A DNA stretch of 64,000 nt from CAYQDB01 sp964416195 (lineage in GTDB: Bacteria > Zixibacteria > MSB-5A5 > GN15 > FEB-12), in the NCBI GenBank assembly GCA_964416195.1, contig CAYQDB010000002.1, positions 124,001-188,000 of the forward strand, in the 5' to 3' direction. The notes under the pieces were generated by a model. It ran no database searches. It was not told the DNA's origin and worked only from the letters and a program-made list of their open reading frames with translations. Of this stretch, positions 16,991 to 26,074 are shown piece after piece; the first letter of the stretch is position 1; each line of letters starts with the position of its first letter. The position numbers and the translations under genes were made by a program.

Positions 16991-17767
16991 TCAGCCCCCA
17001 TAAGTGTCAACAAGCCTAAAGAGCTTCTGCGCCGTTCGGTCGACAACTTGCTCTGTTTCCTTCACACTGATCCCCCTCAGTTCTGCCAGCTTCCGGTAGA
17101 CATACATTACGTAGGCGGGGTGGTTTTCCTTCCCCCGATAGGGCTCCGGAGAGAGGAACGGAGCATCAGTTTCGAGAATGATTTTGTCTAGCGGCACCCG
17201 GGTGGCTACATGGGCCATCTTGGCGTTTTTGAAAGTAATGACGCCGCCGAAAGAAACGGCAAAACCTAAGTCGATAACCTCGAAGGCATCATCGACGTTG
17301 CCCGGAAAACAGTGAAAGACGCCACCGGTAAGGTCCGCTGCATATTCTCTCACGATGTCCACCGTCTCTTGAAATGACTCGCGGGTATGAATCACGATCG
17401 GCAATCCCAGTTCCACGGCCATCTCCATCTGGCGGCAAAAGGCTCGGCGTTGGACGCTGCGAGGGGAGAGGTTGCGGTAATAGTCAAGCCCGATCTCACC
17501 GATAGCAACTACCTTGGGTCGGTGCGCTAGTTCCCTGATTTGGTGCTCAACTTCATCATTGAGCGTTTTGGCATCATGGGGATGTACCCCAACCGCTGCG
17601 TAGATAGAGTCATAGGTATGAGCCAGCTCGACTGAACGAACAGATGAGTCTGGATCCACGCCAATGTTTATGATCGTATGCACACCGGCGGCGTTTGCCT
17701 CTGCGACGATCTCGTCTCGGCGGTCGTTGTAGACGTCAAAGTCAAGATGGCAATGGGTGTCGATCAT
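16991..17767 (-). CDS. tatD: TatD-family metal-dependent hydrolase / DNase
   Basis: 258 residues, amidohydrolase-fold nuclease. Metal ligands are visible in MIDTHCHLDFDVY, AIGEIGLDYYRN, PIVIHTRES and the late ILETDAPFLSP. The ATG overlaps the metG stop (TGATG), and the metG-tatD-rsmA order is a widespread arrangement. TatD proteins have 3'-5' exonuclease activity and may act in nucleic acid repair or turnover. Confidence 0.94.
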   Translation of the reverse strand: MIDTHCHLDFDVYNDRRDEIVAEANAAGVHTIINIGVDPDSSVRSVELAHTYDSIYAAVGVHPHDAKTLNDEVEHQIRELAHRPKVVAIGEIGLDYYRNLSPRSVQRRAFCRQMEMAVELGLPIVIHTRESFQETVDIVREYAADLTGGVFHCFPGNVDDAFEVIDLGFAVSFGGVITFKNAKMAHVATRVPLDKIILETDAPFLSPEPYRGKENHPAYVMYVYRKLAELRGISVKETEQVVDRTAQKLFRLVDTYGG

Positions 17768-19689
17768 CAGCTCACTTTGGCGCCTGCAGGAAGGTCGCCG
17801 TCGGGTGTGAGCAGAACCAGCTTTTTGCCGGAGGTTGCGGCCAGCAGCATGCCGTTGGACGGGATGCCGCGAATGACAACCGGTTTCAGATTGGTCACCA
17901 CAATGATTTTCATGCCGGTGATCTTTTCCGGAGAATAATGTTCGGCCACTCCGGCAACTATCTGACGCTTCTCGCGACCAAGATCAATCTGGAGTTTCAA
18001 CAGCTTTTCAGTTCCCTTAACCTGTTCTGCTTCGAGTACCTCGGCCACGCGCATATCGGCTCTGGCAAACTCGGATATGTCAAGAGTACCCTCGGTGCGT
18101 ACTTCACTGCCTTGTGCGGACGCAAGAGCTGCCTGTGGTGGCTGTGCCTTCAACCTGGGGAAAATTGCATCCTTGAGTGTGACTTTGGTGCCGGGCTTGA
18201 GGTCAAAGAAGGTACGGGCATTGTCCAAAGTCAATGTACTCTCGTTCATGCCGAAAACAGAGCGGACGGCACGCATCTTCCCGGGCATGATCGGGTAAAG
18301 AATGATCGACACGATGCGGATGACCTCGCAACAGGCATACAGCACCCCGCCCAGTTCGTTTTTCTTCCCTTCTTTGGCCAGAACCCACGGTGCCCGGTCG
18401 TTGAAGAACTTGTTGGTCGCTCGCACGAGATTCATTGCCTCGGTAATTGCCTGGCCGAGTTCATAGTGCATTACATAGCCATAGGCTGCTCCGGGCGATG
18501 CTTCCGCCTGTGCCATCAGTTCCGGCAACCCCTCTATCTCTCCGTACGGCTCCGGCAGGGCTCCGTCAAAGTTGACGGCAATCATTTTTGCCACTCGGGA
18601 AACAAGGTTACCCAGATCATTAGCAAGGTCGGAGTTGTACTGTGTCACGAACCGTCGGGCCTTGATGTCACCATCTACACCGAAGGGATACTGTGTCAGT
18701 AACAGGTAGCGGGCTCCATCCGCGCCAAATTCGTCGACCATCTCGTTCGGGTCGATCTGGTTACCCAATGTCTTGGACATCTTGCCACCGTCAACGGTAA
18801 AGAAACCATGCAAGTAAATCGTGTTGGGCAGCTTCACCCCGGCTGCCATCAGCATGGCTGGCCAGTACAGACAGTGGAATTTCAGAATATCCTTGGCCAT
18901 CAGGTGTACTACCTCACCACTGTTCCACCACTTGTCAAACGTAGTCTGATCGTCTCCGTAGCCGATAGCGGAGATGTAGTTGCTGAGAGCATCCACCCAG
19001 ACATAGGCCGACTGCGATTCGTCAAATGACAGGGGAATCCCCCACTTAACTTTCTCGCGGGAGAGTGAGAAGTCGGGTAAATCCTGGTTGATCAGTCCCA
19101 GCACTTCCCGACGACGTTCCTCGGGAAGGATTACCATTTCCCCTGACTCGATCTTCTGTTTGATCTTCGGGAGAAACGCCGTAAGGCGGAAGAAGTAGTT
19201 CTTTTCCTTTACTTTTTCTGGAGGTCGATTGTGAAAGGGGCATACCCCGTCAACGAGCTCCTTTTCCGTTAGGAACTTCTCGCAGCCAGTGCAATACAGA
19301 CCCTCGTAGTATCCTCTGTAGATTACATCACGGCCGTCGTCGGCTTTGGCAGCCCGCATAGCATCGAGGATTTTCAGGACCGCTTTTTCATGTTTCCTTG
19401 AAGTTGTGCGAATGAAAAAGTCATTCTCAATAGAGAGGTTTTTCCAAGCGGTCTTAAAGGTCTCTACTGTCTTGTTGCAAAACTCGATTTCCGACATTCC
19501 CGCTGCCTGAGCGGCTTCGGCAACATGAGACCCATGTTCATCTGTACCGGTCAGGAAAAAGCACTCGCGTCCGGCCAGGCGATGAAATCGCGTTATCACG
19601 TCGGCCGCAATGGTGGTGTAGGCGTGCCCTATATGGGGTCGATCATTTACATAGTAAATAGGTGTCGTGACGTACAGGGGTTTTGGCAT
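17767..19689 (-). CDS. metG: Methionyl-tRNA synthetase with C-terminal tRNA-binding domain
   Basis: Charges tRNA-Met. 640 residues. The HIGH signature is in YYVNDRPHIGHAYTT and the KMSKS loop is GGKMSKTLGN; a CxxC...CPxH zinc knuckle follows in the connective domain. The C-terminal 110 residues (ISEFARADMRVAEVLEAEQV) form the EMAPII/Arc1p-like OB-fold tRNA-binding domain. ATG 19689 is chosen because GGGAG is correctly spaced upstream; TTG 19710 is open in frame but less likely. Followed directly by tatD. Confidence 0.97.
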   Translation of the reverse strand: MPKPLYVTTPIYYVNDRPHIGHAYTTIAADVITRFHRLAGRECFFLTGTDEHGSHVAEAAQAAGMSEIEFCNKTVETFKTAWKNLSIENDFFIRTTSRKHEKAVLKILDAMRAAKADDGRDVIYRGYYEGLYCTGCEKFLTEKELVDGVCPFHNRPPEKVKEKNYFFRLTAFLPKIKQKIESGEMVILPEERRREVLGLINQDLPDFSLSREKVKWGIPLSFDESQSAYVWVDALSNYISAIGYGDDQTTFDKWWNSGEVVHLMAKDILKFHCLYWPAMLMAAGVKLPNTIYLHGFFTVDGGKMSKTLGNQIDPNEMVDEFGADGARYLLLTQYPFGVDGDIKARRFVTQYNSDLANDLGNLVSRVAKMIAVNFDGALPEPYGEIEGLPELMAQAEASPGAAYGYVMHYELGQAITEAMNLVRATNKFFNDRAPWVLAKEGKKNELGGVLYACCEVIRIVSIILYPIMPGKMRAVRSVFGMNESTLTLDNARTFFDLKPGTKVTLKDAIFPRLKAQPPQAALASAQGSEVRTEGTLDISEFARADMRVAEVLEAEQVKGTEKLLKLQIDLGREKRQIVAGVAEHYSPEKITGMKIIVVTNLKPVVIRGIPSNGMLLAATSGKKLVLLTPDGDLPAGAKVS

Positions 19690-19713
19690 CTCCATCTCCC
19701 GGCAGCTCAATAG

Positions 19714-20637
19714 CTAACCTTCATCTTCAGTGTCGTCGAGCTTTTTCAAAGCTTCTTTAGTCTCTTCGTCGTCGAGCGAACCGTTGTCGAGTGTCCCTGT
19801 GGTAGCGGCAGGTGCAAGTGTCCCTTGCGGCTCTTTGGCGCTTGTCGTCAGAATATCCTCAACCGGGCTCCGGAACGTGTTGTTCTCCTCGTCTCGGATA
19901 ATTGCCTCTTCCTGAAAAATGTCGATTCGCTCGAGTTTTCCTTCACCTGTCTTGGTTCTTGTCCACGATCCGACCGGAGGAAACTTCTTCTGGCAGGCCG
20001 CGTACAGATTAGCTTCATACCGCAGACAACACAGGAGCCGGCCGCAGTTGCCGGATATCTTGGCTGGATTCAACGGGAGGTCTTGTTCGCGTGCGTGCTG
20101 GGTCGAGATGGGGGCAAAATCACTCAAAAAGCTGTTGCAGCACTGCGGTAACCCGCATATGCCGTAACCGCCGATGCGTCGTGCCTCGTCACGTACCCCG
20201 ATCTGGCGCAGTTCAATGCGCGTCTTGTAACGGGCGGCAAGGTCCTTAACCAACTCCCGAAAATCAACCCGGTGGTCAGCCGTGAAGTATACTGTCAGCT
20301 TGTTCCAGTCGAACTGACACTCGATATCGATGACCTTCATTGGCAAGCCGTGTTGCTGGATGAGATCTATAACCTCGTTTTTATAATCTTTCTCTTTTTC
20401 CCGAAGCTCTTGGACCCTGATTATGTCTTCCTTGCTGGCGGAGCGGAGAATAGAGCGCGGCCTGTCGGAGGACGAGAGATCAACTTTCCCATCTATCTTC
20501 TGTTTCAGGATGCCGATATTCTCCCCCCGTTCGGCCTCAACAATCACATATTCCAAGAGATTGAGCGAATGGTAGAATGCATTGAAGAAGTACTCTTTCC
20601 GTGAGCCTTTGAATTCTACCAGGTATAACTCAGCCAT
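19714..20637 (-). CDS. ricT: PSP1-domain protein, RicT/YaaT-like
   Basis: 307 residues. The PSP1 C-terminal domain is recognised by RIGGYGICGLPQCCNSFLSD and ISGNCGRLLCCLRYE, whose cysteines in RicT take part in iron-sulfur cluster binding with RicA/RicF. The Bacillus protein affects RNA processing with RNase Y and sporulation or competence. The acidic C-terminal tail (about 60 residues, ending DDTEDEG) is low-complexity. Lies between holB and metG, a placement also known in Firmicutes. ATG 20637 has GAGGAGAG upstream. Partner genes ricA/ricF are not in this window. Confidence 0.88.
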   Translation of the reverse strand: MAELYLVEFKGSRKEYFFNAFYHSLNLLEYVIVEAERGENIGILKQKIDGKVDLSSSDRPRSILRSASKEDIIRVQELREKEKDYKNEVIDLIQQHGLPMKVIDIECQFDWNKLTVYFTADHRVDFRELVKDLAARYKTRIELRQIGVRDEARRIGGYGICGLPQCCNSFLSDFAPISTQHAREQDLPLNPAKISGNCGRLLCCLRYEANLYAACQKKFPPVGSWTRTKTGEGKLERIDIFQEEAIIRDEENNTFRSPVEDILTTSAKEPQGTLAPAATTGTLDNGSLDDEETKEALKKLDDTEDEG

Positions 20638-20672
20638 CGATTCTCTCCTCTACGACCGTGCCTTACATAACA

Positions 20673-21800
20673 TCAATATTGCGCACGGCCTGATATATCC
20701 GACTTAACTCTAAGAGTGAGCGCCGCTAATGCTCCATGAATATGCACGTTGCGTTGTAAATCTGCAAGTGCAATCTTGATACTATCAGCCATTCGCAAGG
20801 GAAGTTGATTGCCGACGAAGTATCCGGCCAGTTTTTTTATGTCAGAGAGAAAGTCGATATTGACTATTTCATCTTCATTGCTGGAAAGTGCGTAGTGGGA
20901 GCAATCGCAAACAAGCGATTGCCATAAGGCAAGGAGGCTCTCGGCCTGTGCTCTGTCTCGTGGGCCTACGAAATCGGCTATGCGGGAGACAACCTCCGGG
21001 GATGGTTCACTCAGCAAAGACTTGAAGAGGAGGAAACCGACCGCACGTCGAGAAGAATCCTCTTCGTCTGGAGAAGCCTCAATCATCTCAATGGCGCTGC
21101 CGAGCGAGCCGTCGGAGAGTCGCGCCAGGAGAGTGGCTCTCTTGTCCGATAGACTGTACCGTTCTGTTAGGTAGTCTTTCATAGCGCTTTCAGGGACTCG
21201 GTTCAGCCTGATTTTGCGCGCCCGCGACTGGATTGTCGGCAATAGTGATTCCGGCCTCCTGGCTGTAAGCACGATGACGGTGTCGTCGGGCGGTTCCTCA
21301 ATCAGTTTCAGCAGGGCGTCGGCGGAAGCAGCTAACATTTTCTCCATCTGGTAGAACAGAACGACCCGAACGGTCCCCTTGACAGTTCGCCGTGAGAGTC
21401 GTTTTTTGATGTTGCGGGCTTGCGCAATTGGTATGTTGGTACTGGCCGAAGATGCCAGCATCATGAACGGCTCGGCCCTTTTGAGATTGAGTACTTCCAC
21501 CGTCAGTTCAATGGCCTCGTCGAAGCTCTTGTGGGGAGGGATCGGCAGGGCGAAGTGAAGCTCCTCGAAGTTGAGAGAGAAGATGCTTCGGCACCTCCGG
21601 CATTGACCACAAGGCACCAAGGGCGATTTTTCGCCATCGCTTCTCCTGGGTTTCTCGCAGTTCAAAAGGGCTGCGAGGGAAATGGTCAATGCCCAGTGGC
21701 CGACACCTTCACGGCCGTGAAAGAGATATGTTCCACCGATCCGGCCGGATTCATAGGCTTTGGCCAGGGTCGACCAGGCTCTACTCTGAAACTGTGTCAT
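20673..21800 (-). CDS. holB: DNA polymerase III delta' subunit
   Basis: 375 residues, clamp-loader AAA+ protein. The P-loop region GGTYLFHGREGVGHWALT lacks the usual Lys, as expected for delta', which does not hydrolyse ATP. A zinc module with CGQCRRCRS follows, then the sensor 1 region KLIEEPPDDTVIVLTA. ATG 21800 is two bases beyond the envC stop; TTG 21815 is an alternative. Sits between envC and ricT. Confidence 0.88.
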   Translation of the reverse strand: MTQFQSRAWSTLAKAYESGRIGGTYLFHGREGVGHWALTISLAALLNCEKPRRSDGEKSPLVPCGQCRRCRSIFSLNFEELHFALPIPPHKSFDEAIELTVEVLNLKRAEPFMMLASSASTNIPIAQARNIKKRLSRRTVKGTVRVVLFYQMEKMLAASADALLKLIEEPPDDTVIVLTARRPESLLPTIQSRARKIRLNRVPESAMKDYLTERYSLSDKRATLLARLSDGSLGSAIEMIEASPDEEDSSRRAVGFLLFKSLLSEPSPEVVSRIADFVGPRDRAQAESLLALWQSLVCDCSHYALSSNEDEIVNIDFLSDIKKLAGYFVGNQLPLRMADSIKIALADLQRNVHIHGALAALTLRVKSDISGRAQY

Positions 21801-21801
21801 A

Positions 21802-22974
21802 TCAAAAGGATTCAATTTTAATCCATTTCACAGGATCAAGGGGTTCGCGTTTATGGCGCAGCTCAAACTTCACCTGCCCTTTTTCTCCCACCGATGCCAG
21901 GGTCGTACCGGCCAGAACATACTCGTTGACCTCGACCGATGTCTTACCGAGGCCACCGTAGGTGGAATAGTACTGGTCGTCATGGTCAATGATAATGAAA
22001 TTGCCGTAGCCGCGCAAACTGCCGACATAGACCACAGTCCCGTCAGCGACAGCCATAACTTTCCGCCCTGCATTCCCCTTGATAGTGATCCCCGGTGAAA
22101 ACGACTTCAGCTTGGTGATTGGGTCCACAGAATGGCCGAACCCGACGACAATCTTCCCGTTGAATGGTGACAGTAATTGACCTTGCAGAGAGGCGAAGGC
22201 CGAGGGGCCGGATGGCTGCCCTGGACTGACAGCTATTGCTTCTTGGCGCTGGCGCTCGAGGCGTGCGATAATACGCTCGATTTCGCGTGCGGCTTGCTGA
22301 AGGGTCAGGATGCGATCGGCCTCCTCGGATTTCTTCCGACGCAATCGCTCGAGCGCGCGCTGTTCTTTTTGCTTTCTTGTTTTCTCCAGGGTAGTGGCTG
22401 TTTCCTTCTTTTTTTTCAAGCCGGTCACTTTCTTCTTCTCGCCAGTGAGTTGAGCCAGTCGGTTCTGTGACTCTTCCAGATACCCTGAAGCCTGGGCGAC
22501 ATTTCCCGATTCAAAACTGGTCAGCGCTGTCAAATAGACGATCTGGCGATTGAGTTCCAGCTCGTTGTTGACTCGTTCTGAGAAGGTCCGCAGAGGTCGG
22601 TGGGCGGCGAGGTAAAACTGCCGGACGCTACCCAGGTAGCGTCGACGGGCGCGGTTGAGCAGTTCTTTATGGGTGGCCAGTTTTTCCTCTCCCCGGTTGA
22701 TCTCCTTCTTCAGTTGCTTCAACTCCCGGTTCAGTCTCATGACGACCTTCTTGTTGGTTGTGATTTTCTGGTCATACTCGGAGACGCTTTTTTGCGTCCT
22801 CAGTTCGGCTTGCTTCAGGGAGTCAAGTCTACGGTGGCCCTCATTGACTTGCTTCTGGATTTCGTCGAGGTCGCCTTTCTGGAAAAGGATGTTACTCTTG
22901 TCGTCTGCCGGAGCTGTTTGGGCCGGAATGAGGGTCCATAAGAGAAAGAGACAGGTGACGAAACCGCCTCGCAT
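21802..22974 (-). CDS. envC: EnvC-like murein hydrolase activator (coiled coil plus degenerate LytM)
   Basis: 390 residues. Signal peptide at 1-24, a long heptad-rich coiled coil (about 30-250), then a LytM/M23-like domain (about 265-388) starting LLSPFNGKIVVGFGHSVDP. The catalytic signature HxH is replaced by VKFELRH and the other metal ligands are missing (STYGGLG), so it should activate amidases rather than cut peptidoglycan. In E. coli EnvC is driven by FtsEX; the genes just upstream here are ftsX and ftsE, which supports the call. Confidence 0.9.
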   Translation of the reverse strand: MRGGFVTCLFLLWTLIPAQTAPADDKSNILFQKGDLDEIQKQVNEGHRRLDSLKQAELRTQKSVSEYDQKITTNKKVVMRLNRELKQLKKEINRGEEKLATHKELLNRARRRYLGSVRQFYLAAHRPLRTFSERVNNELELNRQIVYLTALTSFESGNVAQASGYLEESQNRLAQLTGEKKKVTGLKKKKETATTLEKTRKQKEQRALERLRRKKSEEADRILTLQQAAREIERIIARLERQRQEAIAVSPGQPSGPSAFASLQGQLLSPFNGKIVVGFGHSVDPITKLKSFSPGITIKGNAGRKVMAVADGTVVYVGSLRGYGNFIIIDHDDQYYSTYGGLGKTSVEVNEYVLAGTTLASVGEKGQVKFELRHKREPLDPVKWIKIESF

Positions 22975-22978
22975 ACCC

Positions 22979-23836
22979 TTACCTCAGGAGCTTTCTGATA
23001 CCCAGATAGCCGCTGATAATGCCCAGCATCGCCATCGTACCGCAAAAGATTAAGATTTCCTCAAGGGTGGGAACAATAAGCTCAAACTGCGCAAATGTGA
23101 TCTCCTGTTTGGCGTAATAGATAAGCAGCCACCCGGCTGCCGCTGAAATGCCACCGATAAGCAACCCTTCGATGAGGAAAGGAACTGCCAGGAAGAACCT
23201 GCCTGCACCCAGCAGACGCATCTGGTGAAATCCCACAGCCCTGGCCCTTGAACTTAATCGGATGTTGTTTACAGAACTGATCAGGGCAGTCAACAGAATC
23301 AGGACCCCCAGCGCCAGCCCGAAGTTCCGGATTGTCGCTCGGGTCGATTCCGCTTTTTCCAGCCATTGCTTACTGTAGAAAATATCCGATATATCCGGTC
23401 GTTTTGATATCTCGGTTTCGATTCCTGCCATGCCGACGGTAGTGAGGTATTCCGGCGATATATTGAGAATGAAAGATCGGGGTAGGGGGTTTGTCGAATC
23501 ATAACCGACAAGCAGATCGATTCCAACCAGTCGGCTCAGTTCTTCCCGTGCTTTTGGCCTGGATATATACTCGACCGAGTTAACCCCTTCCACGGCGCCT
23601 ATCGCTTCCTCAATTGCCGGCAGGGTAGAGTCCGCCACCTCTTCGGAGATAAATACCTCCATATTAAGCTGGGATAACAGCCGAGTGTAAAACTCTTCCG
23701 ATGTTCCGGCAGCGACCCAGTACAGGTCAAACAGCAGGAACAGGAACATTAAAGAGAGAAACGAACCAAGAGCTGTTCCCGGATTACGGTAAAGATTCCG
23801 GCTCAATTCCTTAAGGATGTGGGTTATCCTGCTCAC
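22979..23836 (-). CDS. ftsX: Cell division protein FtsX
   Basis: 285 residues. One N-terminal membrane segment (ALGSFLSLMFLFLLFDLYWV), a periplasmic loop containing the FtsX extracellular domain (about 45-165), and three C-terminal membrane segments of the FtsX/MacB permease type. GTG start overlaps the ftsE stop (GTGA). Partner of FtsE in transmitting cytoplasmic signals to EnvC-controlled cell wall hydrolases at the septum. Confidence 0.92.
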   Translation of the reverse strand: MSRITHILKELSRNLYRNPGTALGSFLSLMFLFLLFDLYWVAAGTSEEFYTRLLSQLNMEVFISEEVADSTLPAIEEAIGAVEGVNSVEYISRPKAREELSRLVGIDLLVGYDSTNPLPRSFILNISPEYLTTVGMAGIETEISKRPDISDIFYSKQWLEKAESTRATIRNFGLALGVLILLTALISSVNNIRLSSRARAVGFHQMRLLGAGRFFLAVPFLIEGLLIGGISAAAGWLLIYYAKQEITFAQFELIVPTLEEILIFCGTMAMLGIISGYLGIRKLLR

Positions 23837-24498
23837 ACTAGAGCTCCATCGACAATCTGATAGTAGTCTGCATTCGGAAGCTGTTGAGGCAGAGTGTCCG
23901 AGCTCAGGATTATCATCGACCGTCCGGAGAGGGAAACCGAAATTAGGTATTCAAAAATGCGTTGATAGGTTTTCCGATCGAGGCCTGCCAATGGCTCGTC
24001 TATCAGAATAAGTGGCTGGTGTGCAACAGAAGCCCGGGCGAGCTGCACGAGGGTGTTTTCCACTCTGGTCAGGGAGCGTGGATATTCTCCAGCCTGCTTC
24101 AATAGGGAGAACTCAGTCAGCATTTTCAAGAGCCGCTCCCGCTGCACCTTTCGGCGTTCCCCGGAAAGGACGAGTGGGAATGTTATATTCTCTGCTACCG
24201 TCAAGGAAGGCATCAGATCGAATATGCCGCCTACACCGCCGATTTTTCTTCTATTGCGCTTGATGATTTTTGCCTTGACCGGTCTGATGGTCTCACCCAT
24301 CACCTCTACGGAGCCGCTTTGTGCCAACTGCAGCCCAATCACTAGCTCAGCCAGGCTTGTCTTACCCGATCCGGCGGCGCCGGTGATTACAGCCGTACCG
24401 CCTGCCTCAAGCTTGAAGGAGAGGTCCCGAAACACCTGTCCTCCCCGGTCGGATTTCAGATAGACGTTGTTAAGCTCAACTACTACGTTTTGCGCCAT
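23833..24498 (-). CDS. ftsE: FtsE-like ABC ATPase with degenerate Q-loop, signature and H-loop
   Basis: 221 residues. Walker A (GAAGSGKTS, residues 40-48) and Walker B (LILIDEP, 163-169) are intact. The Q-loop Gln is Gly (KIGGVGGIFD), the LSGGQ signature is SLTRVENTL (142-150), and the H-loop His is missing (IILSSDT). FtsE normally pairs with FtsX and binds FtsZ. This copy may bind ATP but hydrolyse it poorly. AAGGAA precedes ATG 24498. First gene of the ten-gene operon down to rluD. Confidence 0.88.
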   Translation of the reverse strand: MAQNVVVELNNVYLKSDRGGQVFRDLSFKLEAGGTAVITGAAGSGKTSLAELVIGLQLAQSGSVEVMGETIRPVKAKIIKRNRRKIGGVGGIFDLMPSLTVAENITFPLVLSGERRKVQRERLLKMLTEFSLLKQAGEYPRSLTRVENTLVQLARASVAHQPLILIDEPLAGLDRKTYQRIFEYLISVSLSGRSMIILSSDTLPQQLPNADYYQIVDGALV

Positions 24499-24530
24499 GG
24501 CTACCGTTCCTTTAGCCGGAAAGTCACCGG

Positions 24531-24559
24531 TTGACCTTTGTACTTGTGTAACCTATCTT
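24531..24559 (+). promoter_or_regulatory. Candidate sigma-70 promoter for the Ycf48-like gene
   Basis: TTGACC (24531-24536), 17-base spacer, TATCTT (24554-24559), giving a start near 24566 and a leader of about 70 bases before ATG 24638. The opposite strand of this 139-base gap must carry the ftsE promoter, which I could not place. Confidence 0.5.
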
Positions 24560-24637
24560 GGCCCAGATGCAACGGCATAGAACTTATACCGGCGTTGACG
24601 GTAGAAAGCAACAACTTTTAGGACAGTGTAGAATTAT

Positions 24638-25573
24638 ATGAAAGATTTCATTGTAATCACTTTAGCGTTACTGATTCTGTGTGCATCAGTCGCAGCTCAG
24701 GGTTGGGAAGTCATTAATTATCCCACCGAGGAAAACATTACTGGTATTTGCTCGGTGCATCCCGACACCTTTTTTGTCGTAACTGATAGGGGGAGTTGCG
24801 CGCGGACATACGATGCCGGAAAAAGCTGGAAGGTCTTCCCGGTAGCGGCTGACCTTCACCTTGAAGATGTCAGCTTCGCCAACTCTAAACGCGGAGTGGT
24901 ATGTGGTCGAAATGGTGCCCTTTATCGAACTGACGATGGGGGTTCCACCTGGGAGAACAGCTCTCTCAAAGACACTATTCCCTGGTTCACAGACATCGAG
25001 ATGTTTAATGTCAGGACTGGTCTGGTGATTGGGATGACGAGAGATTCCGCTTCACCGTTTGGAGGACTGGCGCTTTGGACTACCGATAGCAGCAGGACAT
25101 GGAAAACGCAGGAGCCACTCGGTATGGGTTACAGCGAGATCCTATATCATCCTGGCGGGTTGGTTTACCTACTGTCTTTTGGCCGCTTGTTCAACTCGGA
25201 TGATTTTGGGAAGACCTGGAAGTTTGTGAAGACCGGCGATGGAATGGTGGCGCGCACTATATCGATTGTTGGCAAGACAGGCATCCTTGCCGGGCCGAAC
25301 GGTATGTTTGCTTTTTCGTCTGACAGTGGCAAAACCTGGACCAAGCTGGATCAGTGGTCGAACAAGCTTTACATTGCTTCTGAGTTGGTTGATGAGAATG
25401 TGGGCTATGCCGGGGGATTGGATGCAACCATGGTGCGAACTGCCGATGGTGGCCGTACATGGAAGGCTGAGTTGCTGGCCAGGTCATTCAATGTGCTGGA
25501 TATGTGCCTCATCGGCAACCGCCTGTTCGCTGTCGGCAGCAAGGGGGTCATAATCGCGAAGAAGGTGAAGTAG
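24638..25573 (+). CDS. Secreted Ycf48/BNR-like beta-propeller protein
   Basis: 311 residues with signal peptide IVITLALLILCASVAA. At least six blades carry the sialidase-type Asp-box pattern (TDDGGSTW, DDFGKTWKF, SDSGKTWT, ADGGRTWKA), as in Ycf48/Hcf136-like proteins. These are usually assembly factors or extracellular binding proteins; no catalytic residue is evident. Unlike the other large secreted proteins here it ends right after the last blade (GVIIAKKVK), with no FlgD-like or dockerin-like tag, so it may be periplasmic. Monocistronic. Confidence 0.82.
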   Translation: MKDFIVITLALLILCASVAAQGWEVINYPTEENITGICSVHPDTFFVVTDRGSCARTYDAGKSWKVFPVAADLHLEDVSFANSKRGVVCGRNGALYRTDDGGSTWENSSLKDTIPWFTDIEMFNVRTGLVIGMTRDSASPFGGLALWTTDSSRTWKTQEPLGMGYSEILYHPGGLVYLLSFGRLFNSDDFGKTWKFVKTGDGMVARTISIVGKTGILAGPNGMFAFSSDSGKTWTKLDQWSNKLYIASELVDENVGYAGGLDATMVRTADGGRTWKAELLARSFNVLDMCLIGNRLFAVGSKGVIIAKKVK

Positions 25574-25585
25574 AGAGTAAAATAG

Positions 25586-25608
25586 GTCAGGTCTAGAACA
25601 GACCTGAC
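25586..25608 (+). terminator. Hairpin terminator after the Ycf48-like gene
   Basis: Perfect nine-base stem GTCAGGTCT/AGACCTGAC with a five-base loop, 12 bases after the stop, followed by ATTATTAA. Confidence 0.7.
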
Positions 25609-25644
25609 ATTATTAACCCGGATAATTCACAAGTTTTTCGTTCA

Positions 25645-25750
25645 CGTCTTTGCAAGGAGTCTGCCACAGGCAAACGACGTGGCAATCTCTTGCTTTTGAA
25701 ACAGTTGCATAACTGAGATCACCACACTCCCTCCGGTCACTCGTGATGAC
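25645..25750. repeat. Degenerate palindromic repeat, relative of 48864-49014
   Basis: Shares the block GGAGTC.GCC...ACGACGTGGCAATCTC, and a partly complementary half ending GATGAC, with the longer element at 48864. It is more decayed and lacks the terminal GTTGAAAAA arms. It explains most of the otherwise empty gap 25609-25928; the rest of that gap has only a small CTGTGTA/TACACAG hairpin. Confidence 0.5.
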
Positions 25751-25928
25751 TCACCGACAGACTGTTGTAGGGTAAGCTGGAGTTTATGAATAATGCAGGC
25801 TAATACTGGCAGAATCGCTTCTGTATCTGCTGTGTAGTTGTTATGTACACAGCGGAGGCGGATTGCGGCCTTAGAATAAACAGACAATCAGTATTGTAGG
25901 GCATCTGCCTACTGGCTGTCCAGCAATG

Positions 25929-25962
25929 AAAAACCCCGCAACCGGCATCTGGTTACGGGGTT
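25929..25962 (-). terminator. Rho-independent terminator of the glycolytic operon / tRNA-Leu
   Basis: On the minus strand AACCCCG-T-AACC pairs with GGTT-G-CGGGGTT and is followed by a run of T. It lies about 10 bases after the tRNA-Leu 3' end. Confidence 0.85.
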
Positions 25963-25971
25963 ACTATTTAA

Positions 25972-26053
25972 TGCGGAAGGGGGGATTTGAACCCCCACGA
26001 GTTGCCTCACTACCCCCTCAAGATAGCGTGTCTACCTATTCCACCACTTCCGC
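25972..26053 (-). tRNA. tRNA-Leu (GAG)
   Basis: Class II tRNA of 82 bases with a seven-base acceptor stem (GCGGAAG/CTTCCGC), anticodon stem CTATC/GGTAG with loop TTGAGGG (anticodon GAG), a long variable arm and T-arm GGGGG-TTCAAAT-CCCCC. CCA is not encoded. Lies downstream of secG on the same strand and shares the terminator. Confidence 0.96.
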
Positions 26054-26074
26054 AAATCTTTGAAGTAGTAATCC

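Noticed and set aside
17695..18702. 335-residue frame opposite metG
   Set aside because: Fully antisense to a conserved gene and has no domain; a shadow of metG codon use.
25642..25887. 81-residue minus-strand frame before tRNA-Leu
   Set aside because: It overlaps the decayed palindromic repeat and has no ribosome site or family.
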